Origin: Diacronema lutheri
Taxonomy: Eukaryota > Haptophyta > Pavlovophyceae > Pavlovales > Pavlovaceae
Length of the DNA stretch: 64,000 bases
Reading direction: 5' to 3'
NCBI GenBank assembly: GCA_019448385.1
Contig: JAGTXO010000011.1
Location: 331,001 to 395,000 of the forward strand
Shown: piece by piece, positions 45,704-56,133 of the stretch
How positions within the stretch are numbered: the stretch's first letter is position 1
Layout: each line of letters starts with the position of its first letter
Made by a program: the position numbers and the translations under genes
Notes under the pieces: model-generated
What the model was told of the DNA's origin: nothing
Database searches by the model: none
Seen by the model: the letters and a program-made list of their open reading frames with translations, nothing else

Positions 45704-45979
45704 ACCATCGCCATCGCTCTCGCCCTCGCCCTCGCCCTCGCGCTTCCCCGCGCCTTCGCCCACGCTCTCCTCGTCCGTGTGGCCCTCGACGTCCACCTCG
45801 TCAGCACGCTCGCTCGCTCGTCGCGCATGCGGCGCCGCCGGGGAAAAGGCATCGGCGTCCGTGTCGCCGAGCGTGCGCACACGAACTGCACCCGTCGACG
45901 ACCCGGGCTGTGCGTCGAGCAGGTCCTCCGAGCGCAGGGACCATTCAAACTCATCGCCGTGCGCGTCGATCTCTGCCAT
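44291..45979 (-). CDS. Acidic repeat protein with a short coiled coil
   Basis: A 562-aa protein starting MAEIDAHGDEFEWSLRSEDL. Residues about 55-190 are Asp/Glu/Gly repeats with three copies of EDGGGDSHGDGE and long GE/DA/AE dipeptide runs. The middle is Arg/Ala-rich. One clear amphipathic helix follows (FTLLERKLAELTAELRDVRA through QLRLLHGG), a likely dimerising coiled coil. The C-terminus has PPPP runs and helices (SAERVLDEWTRLFLDAP, LNAHELTADAAARGAALSNW). No enzyme motif and no signal peptide were found; nuclear or cytosolic scaffolding is a guess. The frame is open upstream of the chosen Met, but that part enters the divergent TPR gene's leader. An unspliced intron in the Arg-rich middle cannot be excluded. 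Confidence 0.6.
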
Positions 45980-46140
45980 TATTGTTGCCGTACGGTCGGT
46001 CGTACTTCGTTCGCAGCCGCCTACTGCGGTCTGTGAGTGACAATTTGTCAATAATTTCTGGTTCCTTCTTCCGCTGCGGCAATTCGTGCGAAACTCGAGC
46101 CGGTTTGGTCGCGGTTTGGTGGGCGAAGGATTCCAGCGCG

Positions 46141-48936
46141 ATGGCCCCGTGCCGCGGGCCGAAGGACGCCGAGCGCGAGAACCGGACAAAGGGCGTGGTG
46201 CGCATCGCCGGGCTAAGCCTTGCGGTACTGCGCAGCCTGCGCGACCAGGCGATCGCGTTGCGCGACACGCAGGGCCTTTGGATCGACAGCGGCCGACTGT
46301 ACGGCTCGCAGACAAATCCGCGCCCAGGCGGTGAGGAGCTCACGACCGGCGATGTCTTCGTGGAGGTCGTGCTGCCAACGCTCAAAGCAAACCCGCAGCT
46401 TCGCACGTACGCGGAGTGCCTCGAGCAGATGTACGAGGATGACGACGACGACGACAATTATGAGAAGACGGGCGTCGCGACGGTCTACGTGATCCACACG
46501 TGGGGCGCAACGTTTGCCGAGACGGTGAGCGCGATCGAGTCGACGCAACTGCCGGGCGACTACTTTTTCCTCGACGTGTTCTGCGAGAACTACAAGGTCT
46601 TGACGGGCCAGCGCATCGCCACCGTCCAGTACCTCTCCGGCTCGTTCGAGCAGCGGATCGCACGGGTGAGCAGATCGCTCGTCGTGATGTCGCCATGGGA
46701 GAAGCCGGCGTGCCTCGAGCGCACCTGGTGCATGTACGAGATGCTGCTCACCTCGATCACCGACGCAGAGCTACTCGTCGCGACGCCGATGGCCGACCAG
46801 GCCATTTTTCACTGGACGCTCCTCAACGACTTCAACTCGATCACGCTCCGCACATCGCAGCTGAATATCGAGGAGACGGCCGCGTCGTCCGAGTTTGCCT
46901 ACGACTCCATCATGCAGACGCTCACGCGCAACGATGGCGGCACGCGGCCGGGCTCGGTGCGGATCGCCTCGGCGCTGCGCCACGCGCTCCAGGAGCACGC
47001 CGCCATCTTCGCCACGACCGACGAGGGCAAGAAGCTCCTGAGCAAAGGGGGCAAGATAAAACCGCTCACGCACTCGCCCGAGGCCGCTGGCTCCGAGCTC
47101 GGCAACGGGCCTTGCTTTGGCTCGGCGCTACTCGGCTTTATGACGCGCTGGCTCGGCGCGCCGATCGGGTTGAACGACGCCGAGGTCGTCGCGCGCACCG
47201 CCGTCACGACGCGCGAGCTCACCCTCGGCAAGAGCCACCCAGACACGCTCGTCGCCGTCAACCACCTCGCGATGGTGCTCGACGGCCTCGACCGTGTCGC
47301 TGAGGCCGAGGCGCTCTTCCGCCGCTCGCTCGCGTCCAAGGAGGCGGCGCTCGGGCCGGTGCATCTCGAGACACTGACGTCCGCGTACAACATCGCGCGA
47401 GTCCTCGAGCGCAAGACCGACGTCGAGGCCGTGGAGGAGGCGGAGTACTTGCTGCGGCGCACGCACGTCGGCCGCGAGGCGAGCGTCGGCCCGGCGCACC
47501 CGGTCACCCTGCAGTCGGCGCACGCGCTCGCGTCGGTGCTGATCCGGCGGTCGGAGTTGGACAGGCGCGCGTCGCCGGCCAAGCTCGAGGAGGCCGCGCG
47601 CCTCCTCCGCCGCGTCATCGCCGGCCGCGAGAAGACGCTCGGCAAGGACGACGTGGCATACATGGCATCGGTGGACGCTCTTGCGCGCGTCTTTGACGCG
47701 CAGGGCAAGGCGGACGAGGCGGAGGCGCTGCATCGCTCGGTGCTCGCATCGCGCGAGAAGCTGCTTGGCTCCGCGCACCCCGACACGCTCGCCTCGCTGC
47801 ACCACCTCGGCATCTCGCTGCAGAGGCAGTCCGCGCGGCTGCGCGGCGATGCCAAGAGCAGCTTGCAGGATGCCGCTGAGGTGCTCATCTCGCGCGCGCT
47901 CGCCGGCCGCGAGCAGGTGCTCGGGCCGAACGCGCCGGAGACGCTCGCGTCGCTCGATGCGCTTGCCGGCATCAAGTTCCAGCGCGGCAACACCGGCCAC
48001 GCCGAGAAGCACTACCGGAAGGCCCTCGAGGCGCGGCGCGCGGTGCTCGGCCCCGAGCACACCGACACGATGGTCACGTGCGAGAACCTCGCGGCGGTGC
48101 TGGTGGCGGACGAGGAGTACGCGGAGGCGGAGAAGCTGCTGCGCGTCTCGCTTGCCGGCCTGGAGAAGACCCTCGGCGCCGACTCCGAGCACGCGCTCCA
48201 CACGGCCGTCAAGCTCGCACGCGTGCTCCGAAAGATCGGCACGCCCGCCGGTCTCACGGAATCGGCTGCCATCCTGCGCGGGGCGCTCGCGGGCTATGAG
48301 AAGAAGCTGGGGCGCGAGGCGGCGATGACGCTCGTCGTCGTCAACGACCTCGCCGTCTCGCTCGAGCTCCTCGCACAGCTCGACGAGGCCGGCAAACTCC
48401 TCCGGCGCGCGCTCTACGGCCGCGAGAAGCAGTTCGGCACCGACAACGCCGACACCCTCGTCTCGGCGGCCGCGCTCGCAAACGTGCTGATGAAGATGGG
48501 CAAGCTCGAAGCGGCCGAGGCCCTCGCGCGCCGCGTCTACGCGGCACGCATCCAGACGCTCGGCTCGAGCAACAGCGCGACACTCGACTCAATGCGCCAG
48601 CTCGCGCGCATGCTCGAGGAGCGCGGCGAGCTCGACGAGGCGGAGGAGCTGTACGTCGCGGCGCACGAGGCGACGCTCAAGCTCAAGGGCGAGTTCCACG
48701 CCGAAGTCAAAGAGCTCCAACAAGCGCTCGCCACGCTTGACGAGAAACGCGAGGGCGCCTTGAACGCCGGCCGCGGCGCGCACGACGATGCCCATGCGGC
48801 GCGCGCGCGTGCAAAGGCGGGGCGCGTCTTCCGGCAGCAGGACGCGAAGAACCAGACGGGTTTCTTCAAGGGGAACAAGGCCATCTTGACGCGAGGCCAG
48901 AGCATCGTCGCCGACACCGAACCCGTGGCCGGTTGA
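46141..48936 (+). CDS. TIR/HET-like N-domain plus kinesin-light-chain-type TPR protein
   Basis: A 931-aa protein starting MAPCRGPKDAERENRTKGVV. Residues ~110-225 have alternating strands and helices: VATVYVIHTWGATFAETVSA, DYFFLDVFCENYK, and ARVSRSLVVMSPWEKPACLE followed by RTWCMYEML. This WC-x-E ending and the internal SRSLVV strand recall TIR and HET signalling domains. From ~350 to ~840 come about ten 42-residue TPRs of kinesin-light-chain type, with GxxHPDTL-like linkers (e.g. LGKSHPDTLVAVNHLAMVLD, LGPEHTDTMVTCENLAAVLV). The tail is basic. Proteins with this layout are common in algae and oomycetes. An NLR-like sensor with TPRs replacing LRRs is plausible, but no nucleotide-binding domain is present. 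The start is 161 bp from the divergent acidic gene. Confidence 0.82.
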   Translation: MAPCRGPKDAERENRTKGVVRIAGLSLAVLRSLRDQAIALRDTQGLWIDSGRLYGSQTNPRPGGEELTTGDVFVEVVLPTLKANPQLRTYAECLEQMYEDDDDDDNYEKTGVATVYVIHTWGATFAETVSAIESTQLPGDYFFLDVFCENYKVLTGQRIATVQYLSGSFEQRIARVSRSLVVMSPWEKPACLERTWCMYEMLLTSITDAELLVATPMADQAIFHWTLLNDFNSITLRTSQLNIEETAASSEFAYDSIMQTLTRNDGGTRPGSVRIASALRHALQEHAAIFATTDEGKKLLSKGGKIKPLTHSPEAAGSELGNGPCFGSALLGFMTRWLGAPIGLNDAEVVARTAVTTRELTLGKSHPDTLVAVNHLAMVLDGLDRVAEAEALFRRSLASKEAALGPVHLETLTSAYNIARVLERKTDVEAVEEAEYLLRRTHVGREASVGPAHPVTLQSAHALASVLIRRSELDRRASPAKLEEAARLLRRVIAGREKTLGKDDVAYMASVDALARVFDAQGKADEAEALHRSVLASREKLLGSAHPDTLASLHHLGISLQRQSARLRGDAKSSLQDAAEVLISRALAGREQVLGPNAPETLASLDALAGIKFQRGNTGHAEKHYRKALEARRAVLGPEHTDTMVTCENLAAVLVADEEYAEAEKLLRVSLAGLEKTLGADSEHALHTAVKLARVLRKIGTPAGLTESAAILRGALAGYEKKLGREAAMTLVVVNDLAVSLELLAQLDEAGKLLRRALYGREKQFGTDNADTLVSAAALANVLMKMGKLEAAEALARRVYAARIQTLGSSNSATLDSMRQLARMLEERGELDEAEELYVAAHEATLKLKGEFHAEVKELQQALATLDEKREGALNAGRGAHDDAHAARARAKAGRVFRQQDAKNQTGFFKGNKAILTRGQSIVADTEPVAG

Positions 48937-48984
48937 TGGGGCGTCAAGGGCGGCTGCGCAGCGCGCCGTGGACGCGAGCGGCAG

Positions 48985-49440
48985 CACGGCCGTCGAGCGG
49001 CTCTCCGGGGGGTGGGGGGCCCGGGGCGGGGGTCAGAGTCAGAACTGATTTCAGGGACAGCACCTCGGGCGCGCCGTCCACGAAGAAGACGGCGACGGGC
49101 CACTGCAAGCCGCACATGCGCGCCAGATGTTGTGCGTGACAATTGGGTGGGCCGGCTGCGCATCGAACGTCAGAATGCCCAGCTTGTGCCACATCAGCAC
49201 GGCCGGCTGCGTCGGCCGCGCACGTACGTCGAGCTCTCGTAGTCAACCTGTTTGCTCACGTGCCAGCGCCCGGTGAGGAAGGCATGCATTGCGGCGGGCG
49301 TGCGGAGTGCGACGGCCGAGCGCGCCGCCAAAAGGCCGAGCGCGAGCGCGAGTACTTGGCCTCTGAACTTGCGCGGTCATCGCGCAAGCCGTCCCACCAC
49401 CCTCATCATTGCGTCTTGTCGTAGCGTTGTAGTGTTACGT
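48985..49440 (-). pseudogene. Possible decayed gene with signal-peptide-like start
   Basis: The reverse strand holds coding-looking fragments in two or three frames. VLALALGLLAARSAVALRTP then MHAFLTGRWHVSKQVDYESS comes first. WHKLGILTFDAQPAHPIVTH follows around 49130-49180, and GLQWPVAVFFVDGAPEVLSL around 49050-49110. Codon third positions are G/C-rich in each piece, but they are offset by frameshifts with no plausible introns between (one gap would be 17 bp). It may be a pseudogene, or a real gene with sequence errors. A resemblance of FLTGRWHVSKQVDY to small beta-barrel proteins of the DUF6314 type is weak. Confidence 0.3.
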
Positions 49441-49515
49441 CTTACCCTAAAAGACGATCCAAACGGCCGTTTTAGGGTGCACGTTGCAAGTCCCCGGCAT
49501 CGGGGAGGCCCCGGC

Positions 49516-50432
49516 ATGGGCGCCGTGCAGTCGATCGTCAACCAGGCGGCATTCCCGCGCCCGCCGCGCTCCTTCTCCGAATCCGACCTCCTGCGGCGAT
49601 CTGACCTGGTGTGGCTCAAGACGAGCCGAGGCCAGCAGCTGCCGGCGATATACCGGCGGCTGAGCCTCCCGGGCGCGCCCACGCCGCGCTTTACCGTCAT
49701 ATACTCGCACGGCAACGCGGAGGACGTGGGCCTCTCGCTCGAGTATATTGACTTCGTCTCGCGCGTTCTCGAGGTGGACGTGCTCAGCTACGAGTACATT
49801 GGATACTCGGTCGCAGATGGCGAGCCCTCCGAGACGGGCGTGTACGAATCGGCGCAGGCGGCATGGGACTTCCTGGGGACCAGATGCGGCCTCGAGCCAG
49901 CGTCGATTGTGCTTTTCGGCCGCTCGCTCGGCTCTGCGCCAACCATCCACCTCGCCTCGCGCCAAGCGGACGTCGCGGGCTGCATTTTGCAGTCGCCGCT
50001 CGCGTCGGGCGTACGCGTCCTGTCCGGGGTCGGCGCGTCCCTGCTGCTCAAGCCGTTCGACCCGTTTCAAAACTACGCCAAGGTCGGGCGTGTCATGTGC
50101 CCAACCGTGATCATGCACGGGATGGACGACGACGTGAGCGCGGCGCGCGCCGCGCCCGGTGCGCCGCCCTTTGGAGCGCCAACCGCCAGCCCCCCTTCCC
50201 CCCCCCCCCCCCTCCCCCTCATTTTCAGGTCGTCCCGTTTTGGAACGGCCAATCGCTGCACGACGCGCTCGAGCGGCGAGGCCTCGCGTTCGAGCCGCTC
50301 TGGGTGAGCGGGAGGGGGCACAACAACATGCCCGAACAGCAATGTCTTGCGCACGCGAAACGCTTTCTCAACGCGCTGCCACCGCCACCGCCGCCATTGC
50401 GCACGCCGAGCATCGCGAGCACCGAACGCTGA
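49516..50432 (+). CDS. ABHD17-like alpha/beta hydrolase, two exons
   Basis: Exon 1 is 49516-50133 and exon 2 is 50229-50432; the intron is GTGAGC...CATTTTCAG, 95 bp, with a C tract. The product is 273 aa. The hydrolase fold is clear: FTVIYSHGNAEDVGLSLEYI, nucleophile Ser in FGRSLGSAPTIHLASR, CPTVIMHGMDDD joined to VVPFWNGQSLHDAL (catalytic Asp), and WVSGRGHNNMPE (catalytic His). It matches the ABHD17 group, which depalmitoylates membrane proteins. The N-terminus MGAVQSIV could be N-myristoylated, whereas animal ABHD17s use a Cys cluster. The alternative of reading through the intron breaks the frame before the His motif, which supports the splice. Confidence 0.9.
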
Positions 50433-50497
50433 CAGTCAGTGGCGCGCCCTCAGCGCACGCATAAAAACTTACAAAGCTTCGCCGCGGGCGCACCACA

Positions 50498-51988
50498 CTA
50501 CACTCGGCCCGTACGCAGGCCCCACGTTTGCCACGAGCCGCGCCGCGGCCGCGCAGCGCTCCGCGCGACGCTCGGCTCGCGCGACGGCTCGTCGACCAGC
50601 GGCGTGCGAGCGTGCGAGCCGGCCGGCGCGCCCGGGGCGGGTCGCGCGTGCGCGAGGCCGGGCATGCTGCTGATGGGCACAAAGTCTTCGCGAAGCTCGC
50701 GCGGAGTCTTGGACTCAAACGCGAGCCGCTCGTCTGCACGGGCGTGTGCTACTGGCAGGTGGCTTGCGCCATGCTGCAGCGAGAACAGCGGTGGGCCGCT
50801 TGCGGCGCGCGCGCGGAGGCCGTGGTCAAAGCTGCGCGCCTGCTGGCCGCCATCGACGCAATGTGCGCCGCTCGCTTGACGGCCCGCCCAGCTGCCGCCG
50901 GGCTGGCTCGACCGGTCGCTGGTGTCTGCCTCGGACGCGCGCCGCGTGCCCGGCAGCGGCGCGAAGCCGAGCGCGCCGGCGCCGGGCGCGGGGAGCGTGG
51001 CTATCCTCGGGCGCGGTGTGAGGGACATGTGCGACGTGCTCGACGACGCGCGGCTCGCGCGGTCCACGCCGCCAAGGCGAAAAGAGAGCTTGCGGACAAG
51101 CGAGCCCATCGTGCCTGTACTCACCGGGCCGGCACGATGGGCGCCCACCGCCAGCGCAGCGGGCTTGGGCGGCGCGCGGTCGACGAGCGATGGCGCGGCG
51201 GCCGTCGCGGCCCGGCAGCCGCCGACGGCGGCGGCCGGGCCGGCCGCCGGCTTTGGCCGCGAGATGGCGCGCGAGATCCATGAACGGTCCGCCGAGTCGT
51301 CTTGTCCGCACTTGCCGCCGCCATGGCGTCGGAACGACGCGCGCCGCGCGAGGCCAGCGCCGACGCTGCGCGTCGCGCGACGGCGCCGCGCCTCGGCCCG
51401 ACCCGCGCGGCCGCGCCACCCCGCCTGCGCGCGCGTCGCCGCCCGGTGGCGCGCGCGCACGAGCTCGCGCGCCGAAAGGCCGCGAGCGGTCGCCTGGATT
51501 CGTAGCACCGCCGCGGCGGCGCGCGCGCGCTCGAGGCGCGCGCGTCGGGCGCGCGCGGCTGCCTGCACGCGCGTCGCCGCGGTATCGCGCCGCGCCGCCT
51601 CCGCCGCTCGCCGGCTGCCGTCCCAGTCGAGGACCGAGTCGAGGAAGGTCGGTTCCCGGCGTTGGAAAGATGGCCGCCGCTCGAGCAGCACGCGCGCGCC
51701 GGCCGCGCCGCCCGCATCGCGGACGTGCGCGCTCGACGACAGGAGCGGGTACGACGCGCCGAGCGCCGCGCCCGGAGCGGCCTTGGCGGCGACGCCCGCC
51801 GCCGGCCGGCCAAACGAGAGCGAGCGCTTGAGGACGCCAAAGACCGTCTCAGCCACGGACTCAGCCGAGTTTTGCCAGCCGTCCAACACATCGGCGCGCG
51901 CCGTCAACGGCGCGCCGCGGGCGCCGGCGTGCGCGTTGCGCGGACCGAGGGGAGGCACGCCCGACTCGTGCTTCGCGACGACGGACAT
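50498..51988 (-). CDS. IQ-motif basic protein
   Basis: A 496-aa protein starting MSVVAKHESGVPPLGPRNAH. Residues ~130-215 contain IQ-like calmodulin-binding helices: ATRVQAAARARRARLERAR, AAAVLRIQATARGLSAREL and ATRAQAGWRGRAGRAEARRR. Ser/Arg-rich disordered segments lie on both sides, with repeated basic-Ser motifs (LKRSLSFGRP, VRKLSFRLGG, RRASFRRHGG) that could be phosphosites. No motor or enzymatic domain is visible. A calmodulin-binding scaffold is a reasonable reading. A frame extension to 52060 would overlap the divergent 7TM gene's promoter, so the Met at 51988 was chosen; the divergent starts are then 86 bp apart. Confidence 0.7.
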   Translation of the reverse strand: MSVVAKHESGVPPLGPRNAHAGARGAPLTARADVLDGWQNSAESVAETVFGVLKRSLSFGRPAAGVAAKAAPGAALGASYPLLSSSAHVRDAGGAAGARVLLERRPSFQRREPTFLDSVLDWDGSRRAAEAARRDTAATRVQAAARARRARLERARAAAAVLRIQATARGLSARELVRARHRAATRAQAGWRGRAGRAEARRRRATRSVGAGLARRASFRRHGGGKCGQDDSADRSWISRAISRPKPAAGPAAAVGGCRAATAAAPSLVDRAPPKPAALAVGAHRAGPVSTGTMGSLVRKLSFRLGGVDRASRASSSTSHMSLTPRPRIATLPAPGAGALGFAPLPGTRRASEADTSDRSSQPGGSWAGRQASGAHCVDGGQQARSFDHGLRARAASGPPLFSLQHGASHLPVAHARADERLAFESKTPRELREDFVPISSMPGLAHARPAPGAPAGSHARTPLVDEPSREPSVARSAARPRRGSWQTWGLRTGRV

Positions 51989-52074
51989 GCCGGTACGCCT
52001 CTTCGACCCTCCCCCGTTCAGCGACTTTGCGTACAGTAACCGCGTAGGTGGTTTGTGCAAAGGAAATATTTATC

Positions 52075-53297
52075 ATGGCGGACGCGGTGCTCGCGACGGG
52101 GTTTGTCCTCCACACACTTGCGCTGATCGTGTCGGTGCTGTGGGCGGCGTGGAGCATTCAGCGGCATGGCTGGCGTAAGCGCTCGACTCGTCGGCTCTCT
52201 TACTACATGTATGTCGCGCTCCATGCCGTCCGCCTCTTTTGGCTCGCCGCGCTCGCACGGGCGGGCGCCGACGCGACGCTCGACGAGCTCGAGCTGCGCT
52301 CACCGACGGCGGCAGTGCTCAATCGCGTCGCGCTGTGCCTCGCTTTTAACGCCTTTTCGATGCTCGTCTTTGGCTGGGCCAACGTGACGAGCTCGGGCGC
52401 CGGCGCGTGCGCGCGCGCGCTGCCGGCACGGCGCGTCTTCCTCCTCCTCAACGGCGCGCACTGGGCGTCGCATGCGGGCCTGTGCGCCGCGTTGCTCGCG
52501 GCCGCGGCGCGCGGGCCGTCGGATCGGCTGCGCCTGCTCGTGCGCCTTGACGCCGCGCTCGTCGTCGCTTTCGCCGCCGCGCTCGCCGCGCTCGCCGCCG
52601 CATTCGGCCTGATGCTCTCGGCGCGCTTTGTGCAGCTCGCGGCGGCCGCGGCCGACCCAACGCTCGGCGGGTACGTGACGGTCAAATTCAACAAGGTGAA
52701 CGTGGCGTGGCACGTCTTTTGCGCCTGCTTCGCGCTGCGCGCCGTCTTCCTCGCCGCGGCGCTCCCGGGCGTTGGTCCGATCGTCGGGCGCGCCCATTTG
52801 TACGCGTTCGGCTACTTCACGCCCGGTGAGGCGCGCGGCCGCTCGCGGGCCGGGGCAGAGTGTCCGGCGGAACCGGCTCGGTGGGGCATCTGCCATTCCG
52901 GGTGGGCTCCGGTCCGGCTCTTGCGGCTCGGCTTGTGATCGCGATCATGCGCGATCTCGCGCGTGCGCGCGCGCGTGCGCCTCGGCTTAGCGCGCCCGTG
53001 CTCACCCCGCCGTCCATCGCCCATTACGCCCGCCCGCCCTTGCTCCGACCGACGCGCGTCGCAGACGTCGTGCCGACGTTCGTCGCGCTCGTCGTGCTGC
53101 GCAAGCGGACGCTGCCGTGCACGTGCTGCGGCTTGCTCAGCCCGCCGCGCACGCTCGACCGGAGCGCGGCCGAGCTGCACCAGCAGCTCATCTTCTCGCC
53201 CTCGTCGCTGTCGCGCGCGAGCGCCGGCGGCGCGGGCACGTCGGACGGATCAGAGAGCGGCGGAGGGCGCAAAGACTCGTCGGGCGGCGAGATGTGA
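52075..53297 (+). CDS. Seven-span membrane protein, THH1/TOM1/TOM3-like, two exons
   Basis: Exon 1 is 52075-52825 and exon 2 is 53065-53297; a phase 1 intron (GTGAGG...GTCGCAG, 239 bp) joins YAFGYFTP to DVVPTFVALVVLRKR. The product is 327 aa. About seven hydrophobic helices are seen, e.g. ATGFVLHTLALIVSVLWAAW, LCLAFNAFSMLVFGWANV, VFLLLNGAHWASHAGLCAAL, VVAFAAALAALAAAFGLMLS, WHVFCACFALRAVFLAAALP and the last across the splice. The end pattern FGYFTPDVVPTFVALVVLRK is typical of THH1/TOM1/TOM3 and related GPR-like proteins, which sit in endomembranes. The C-terminal tail is Ser/Gly-rich and cytosolic. The substrate or ligand is unknown. Assignment rests on topology plus the terminal motif. Confidence 0.78.
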
Positions 53298-53487
53298 GGG
53301 CGCGCGATCAGCGTGGCGCCTCCTTCTCACGGCAAACGTGTCACAAAATACAAAATCAACTCCACACAGTCAAAAAAGCCGAGTGGGCAAGTGGGCGCAC
53401 CCATTTTGCGGAGACTCCAAGACTTTCTTGACAGCGTCCGCGGCGGCAATTCCTCATCACCGCGGCGGCCGCCGGAGCGTCCTCGCC

Positions 53488-56004
53488 ATGTTCTCCTGGC
53501 TGTGCGGATTCTCGCCGAGCACGTACCTGGGCTCGCTCGCCTCGCGCCTCTTTGTCGAGCTCACCGTCGACGTGGACGAGCCCGCCGACGCCGCGCCGCG
53601 CGAGCCTGCGGAGGGCGCGGCGCCGGACGCTGAGCGGGCCCCGTTGCACGCGCTCCGCTTCGACCTCGAGGAGATCTCCGCGCTCCGGCGCGCGCACCGG
53701 CGCGGCGACGCGGACGGTGGGCTGACGCGCGACCACCTGCACGAGGCCTTTGGCCAGCATCTGCCCGCGTACGCAATCGAGCGCCTCTTCGTTGCGCTCG
53801 CTCGCCCGGTGCAGCTCGCGCCGCCGGCGAGCGTGACGGCGGCTGCCGACGCGGACGCCGCCAGATCGGACGCCGACACGGCCACGGGAACGTGCGGCGA
53901 GGGTAGCGCGCGCTCGCCCGACCCTACACACCCGCCGCAGCTCCGCATCGGTTGGGTCGAGTGGGTTGACGGGCTCGCGACCTTGGCAAAGCCGCCCGGC
54001 GGCGCGCGCACGCTCGGTACGGTCAACGCGCCACGCCTCCTCGCGTTGTTCGACCTGTTTGCGTCGGAGCGCACGGAGCCGTCGACGGACGTGCTCGCGC
54101 TCGACGAGCAGGAGGCGGCGGCGCACGCGTTCCACGCCGGCGCCACGTACGCTGGCGCGTTTCCCGCGCGCGCGGCCGACGAGCGCGCGCGCATGGCGGC
54201 ACTCGAAGCCTTCCCGCCCGGCAGCGCGCCGGCCGCGCGCGCGTGCGGCGCGCTCGACGCGCCGTGCCTCGTCGCGCTGCTCACGTGCTGCATGCGCCAG
54301 TGTGTCGAACCTGCGCGCCTCGCTGGCGCGAGCGCTGATTTCGCGCCGGTCGTCGCCGACGCCCTCGTGAACGGAGCGCTCTCGCGATCAGCATGGCTGC
54401 GCTGGGCTTCCGCAGCCGTGCCGCGGCTCGGCTGCGCGCTCGAGCTCCTCGTGCTGCGCGGCGTGTGCGCGCTCGCGCGCGACGCGGTGCCGACGCACTC
54501 GGCGGCGCGCCTCGCCCACGCCTGCTGGCTGCCGCACCTCGTCGGCGGCGAGGAGCCGCCCGGACAGTCCGGCGCCGCCCACGCCGCCGAACGCGGCGCG
54601 AGCGCCGAGCCGGCGAGCGGCGCGTTCGGCTCTCGACTGCTTCCGCCCGCCCTGCTTTGGGCGGTCTGTCTGGCACTCCCGCCACACGGTGCGGACGAGC
54701 CGCACGATGGCGGCGCGTGCGCGGCTGGCGCGGCCGGGGAGTCGGCCGACGAGGGCTGGCCGGACGTGTGGCGCCTGCTCTACTCGTCGGCTGAGCACGG
54801 GCTTGCGATGAATCGGTTGACGAAGCACGTCGTCGGGTACGCGGGCGCAACGCTGCTCGTCGTGCAGGAAGCGCCACCGCTCGGCTCACGCACGCCGTCC
54901 GCGCCCGACGCGACCAGCAGCCCGGGCGGAGACAGCGCCGCGCCGGCGCTGCTGTCGGCCGCCGCCACGCCACCGCCACCGCCGCCGCCACCGCCGATGC
55001 GCTGGGCGACGTTTTTGGACGTCGGCTGGCATGCCGTTGCGCCCGGCCGAGCATTTGGCGGCGACGGCTGCGTCGCGTACGAGCTTGCGCCACGCTTCCA
55101 CCCGCACCGCGTCGCGCCGGCGGGCGCGCGCCACTGCGCCAGCCTTGTGTTGCCCGTGCACGCGCTCCTGACCACGCCCTCGCACCAGCACCACGTGGCG
55201 GGCCCGGCCGCTGGCGCCGGGTTTGCACTCGGCGCCTCACGCGCGCACCGCGCCTCCGAATCGAGCGCAGGAGCGCAGCCTCTGCTGGCGATCGGTGGCG
55301 GGCCGCCTTCGACGCCGCACACGCCGCGCACGCCCGCGACGCCGAGCGCGAGCGGCGGCGCGAGCCGCGCCGAATCGGCGCTTTTTGGCGCGGCGGCGGT
55401 CAACGCCGCGGTGGCCGGCGCGCAGCAGCAGGCCGGCGCGGCATCGGGCGTGCCGGGCGGGGGTGCCGGGCGCCAGACGGCTTCGTACCGGGCTGCACTC
55501 ACCGCTGACCTGACGTGTTCGCTTTGGCGCCATTCTGACGAAACTTACGAGGTGTGCGCGCAGCGCGCGACACCGCGCGCGCGACCTCGCGCGCGCGCAG
55601 GGCTGGCGCGGGCTGCCTGCCGCCTCGCGTGTTCCCACGCGCTCCACTCGGTCGCGCTTCTCGCGCACGCGCGGCTGCTCAGCGCCGTGCGCGTCCTCAC
55701 GTGACGACGCGCGCCGCCGCGCCGAGCGCAGGACGATTTGAAAAGGCTGCAGCTCGCGGGCGAGGCGCGGGAACGGCAGCCTATGCGCGTCGCGATGATC
55801 GAGATTTGGGGGCTCGGCGGGCCCGCGGCCGACTCCTCGCAGCAGCGCGCACAGGCGGAGGCCGAGCGCGCGCGCGCGCGCGCCGCGCGCGTCGGGCGCA
55901 GCGCGTTTGGCGAAACGTGGACAGACTCCGCCGACCGGATGTTACTCGAGTTTGGTGGCCGCTCGTTCTTCTCGGGCGACGCGCATCGGCACGCGCCAGA
56001 GTAG
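53488..56004 (+). CDS. TLDc-domain protein (MEAK7/OXR1-type), two exons
   Basis: Exon 1 is 53488-55551 and exon 2 is 55732-56004; the phase 0 intron is GTGTGC...GAGCGCAG, 180 bp. The product is 778 aa. The N-terminal 300 residues are helical with EF-hand-like spacing (EISALRRAHRRGDADGGLTR, VEWVDGLATL). The TLDc domain starts WRLLYSSAEHGLAMNRLTKH, then AGATLLVVQE, GRAFGGDGCVAYELAP and LLAIGGG, and ends in exon 2 with MRVAMIEIWGLGG. It carries disordered insertions (a PPPP run, PSTPHTPRTPATPS). TLDc proteins bind the V-ATPase and protect against oxidative stress; MEAK7-like ones sit on lysosomes. Exon 2 adds an Ala/Arg helix and FGETWTDSADRMLLEFGG. Confidence 0.82.
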
Positions 56005-56055
56005 CCCCGTGTAGTGCCAATTTCGGGTGTGTGGGGTGTGCATCTTTCAGTGGGG

Positions 56056-56058
<3 letters not shown>

Positions 56059-56098
<40 letters not shown>
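56059..56098 (+). repeat. Poly-G tract (40 G) between two converging genes
   Basis: An uninterrupted run of 40 G's fills much of the 129-bp gap between the stops of the TLDc gene (56004) and the zinc-cluster gene (56134). Confidence 0.97.
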
Positions 56099-56099
<1 letters not shown>

Positions 56100-56133
56100 G
56101 CTAGCCCTCCCGGCCTCCCCCCTTTCCCACGAA

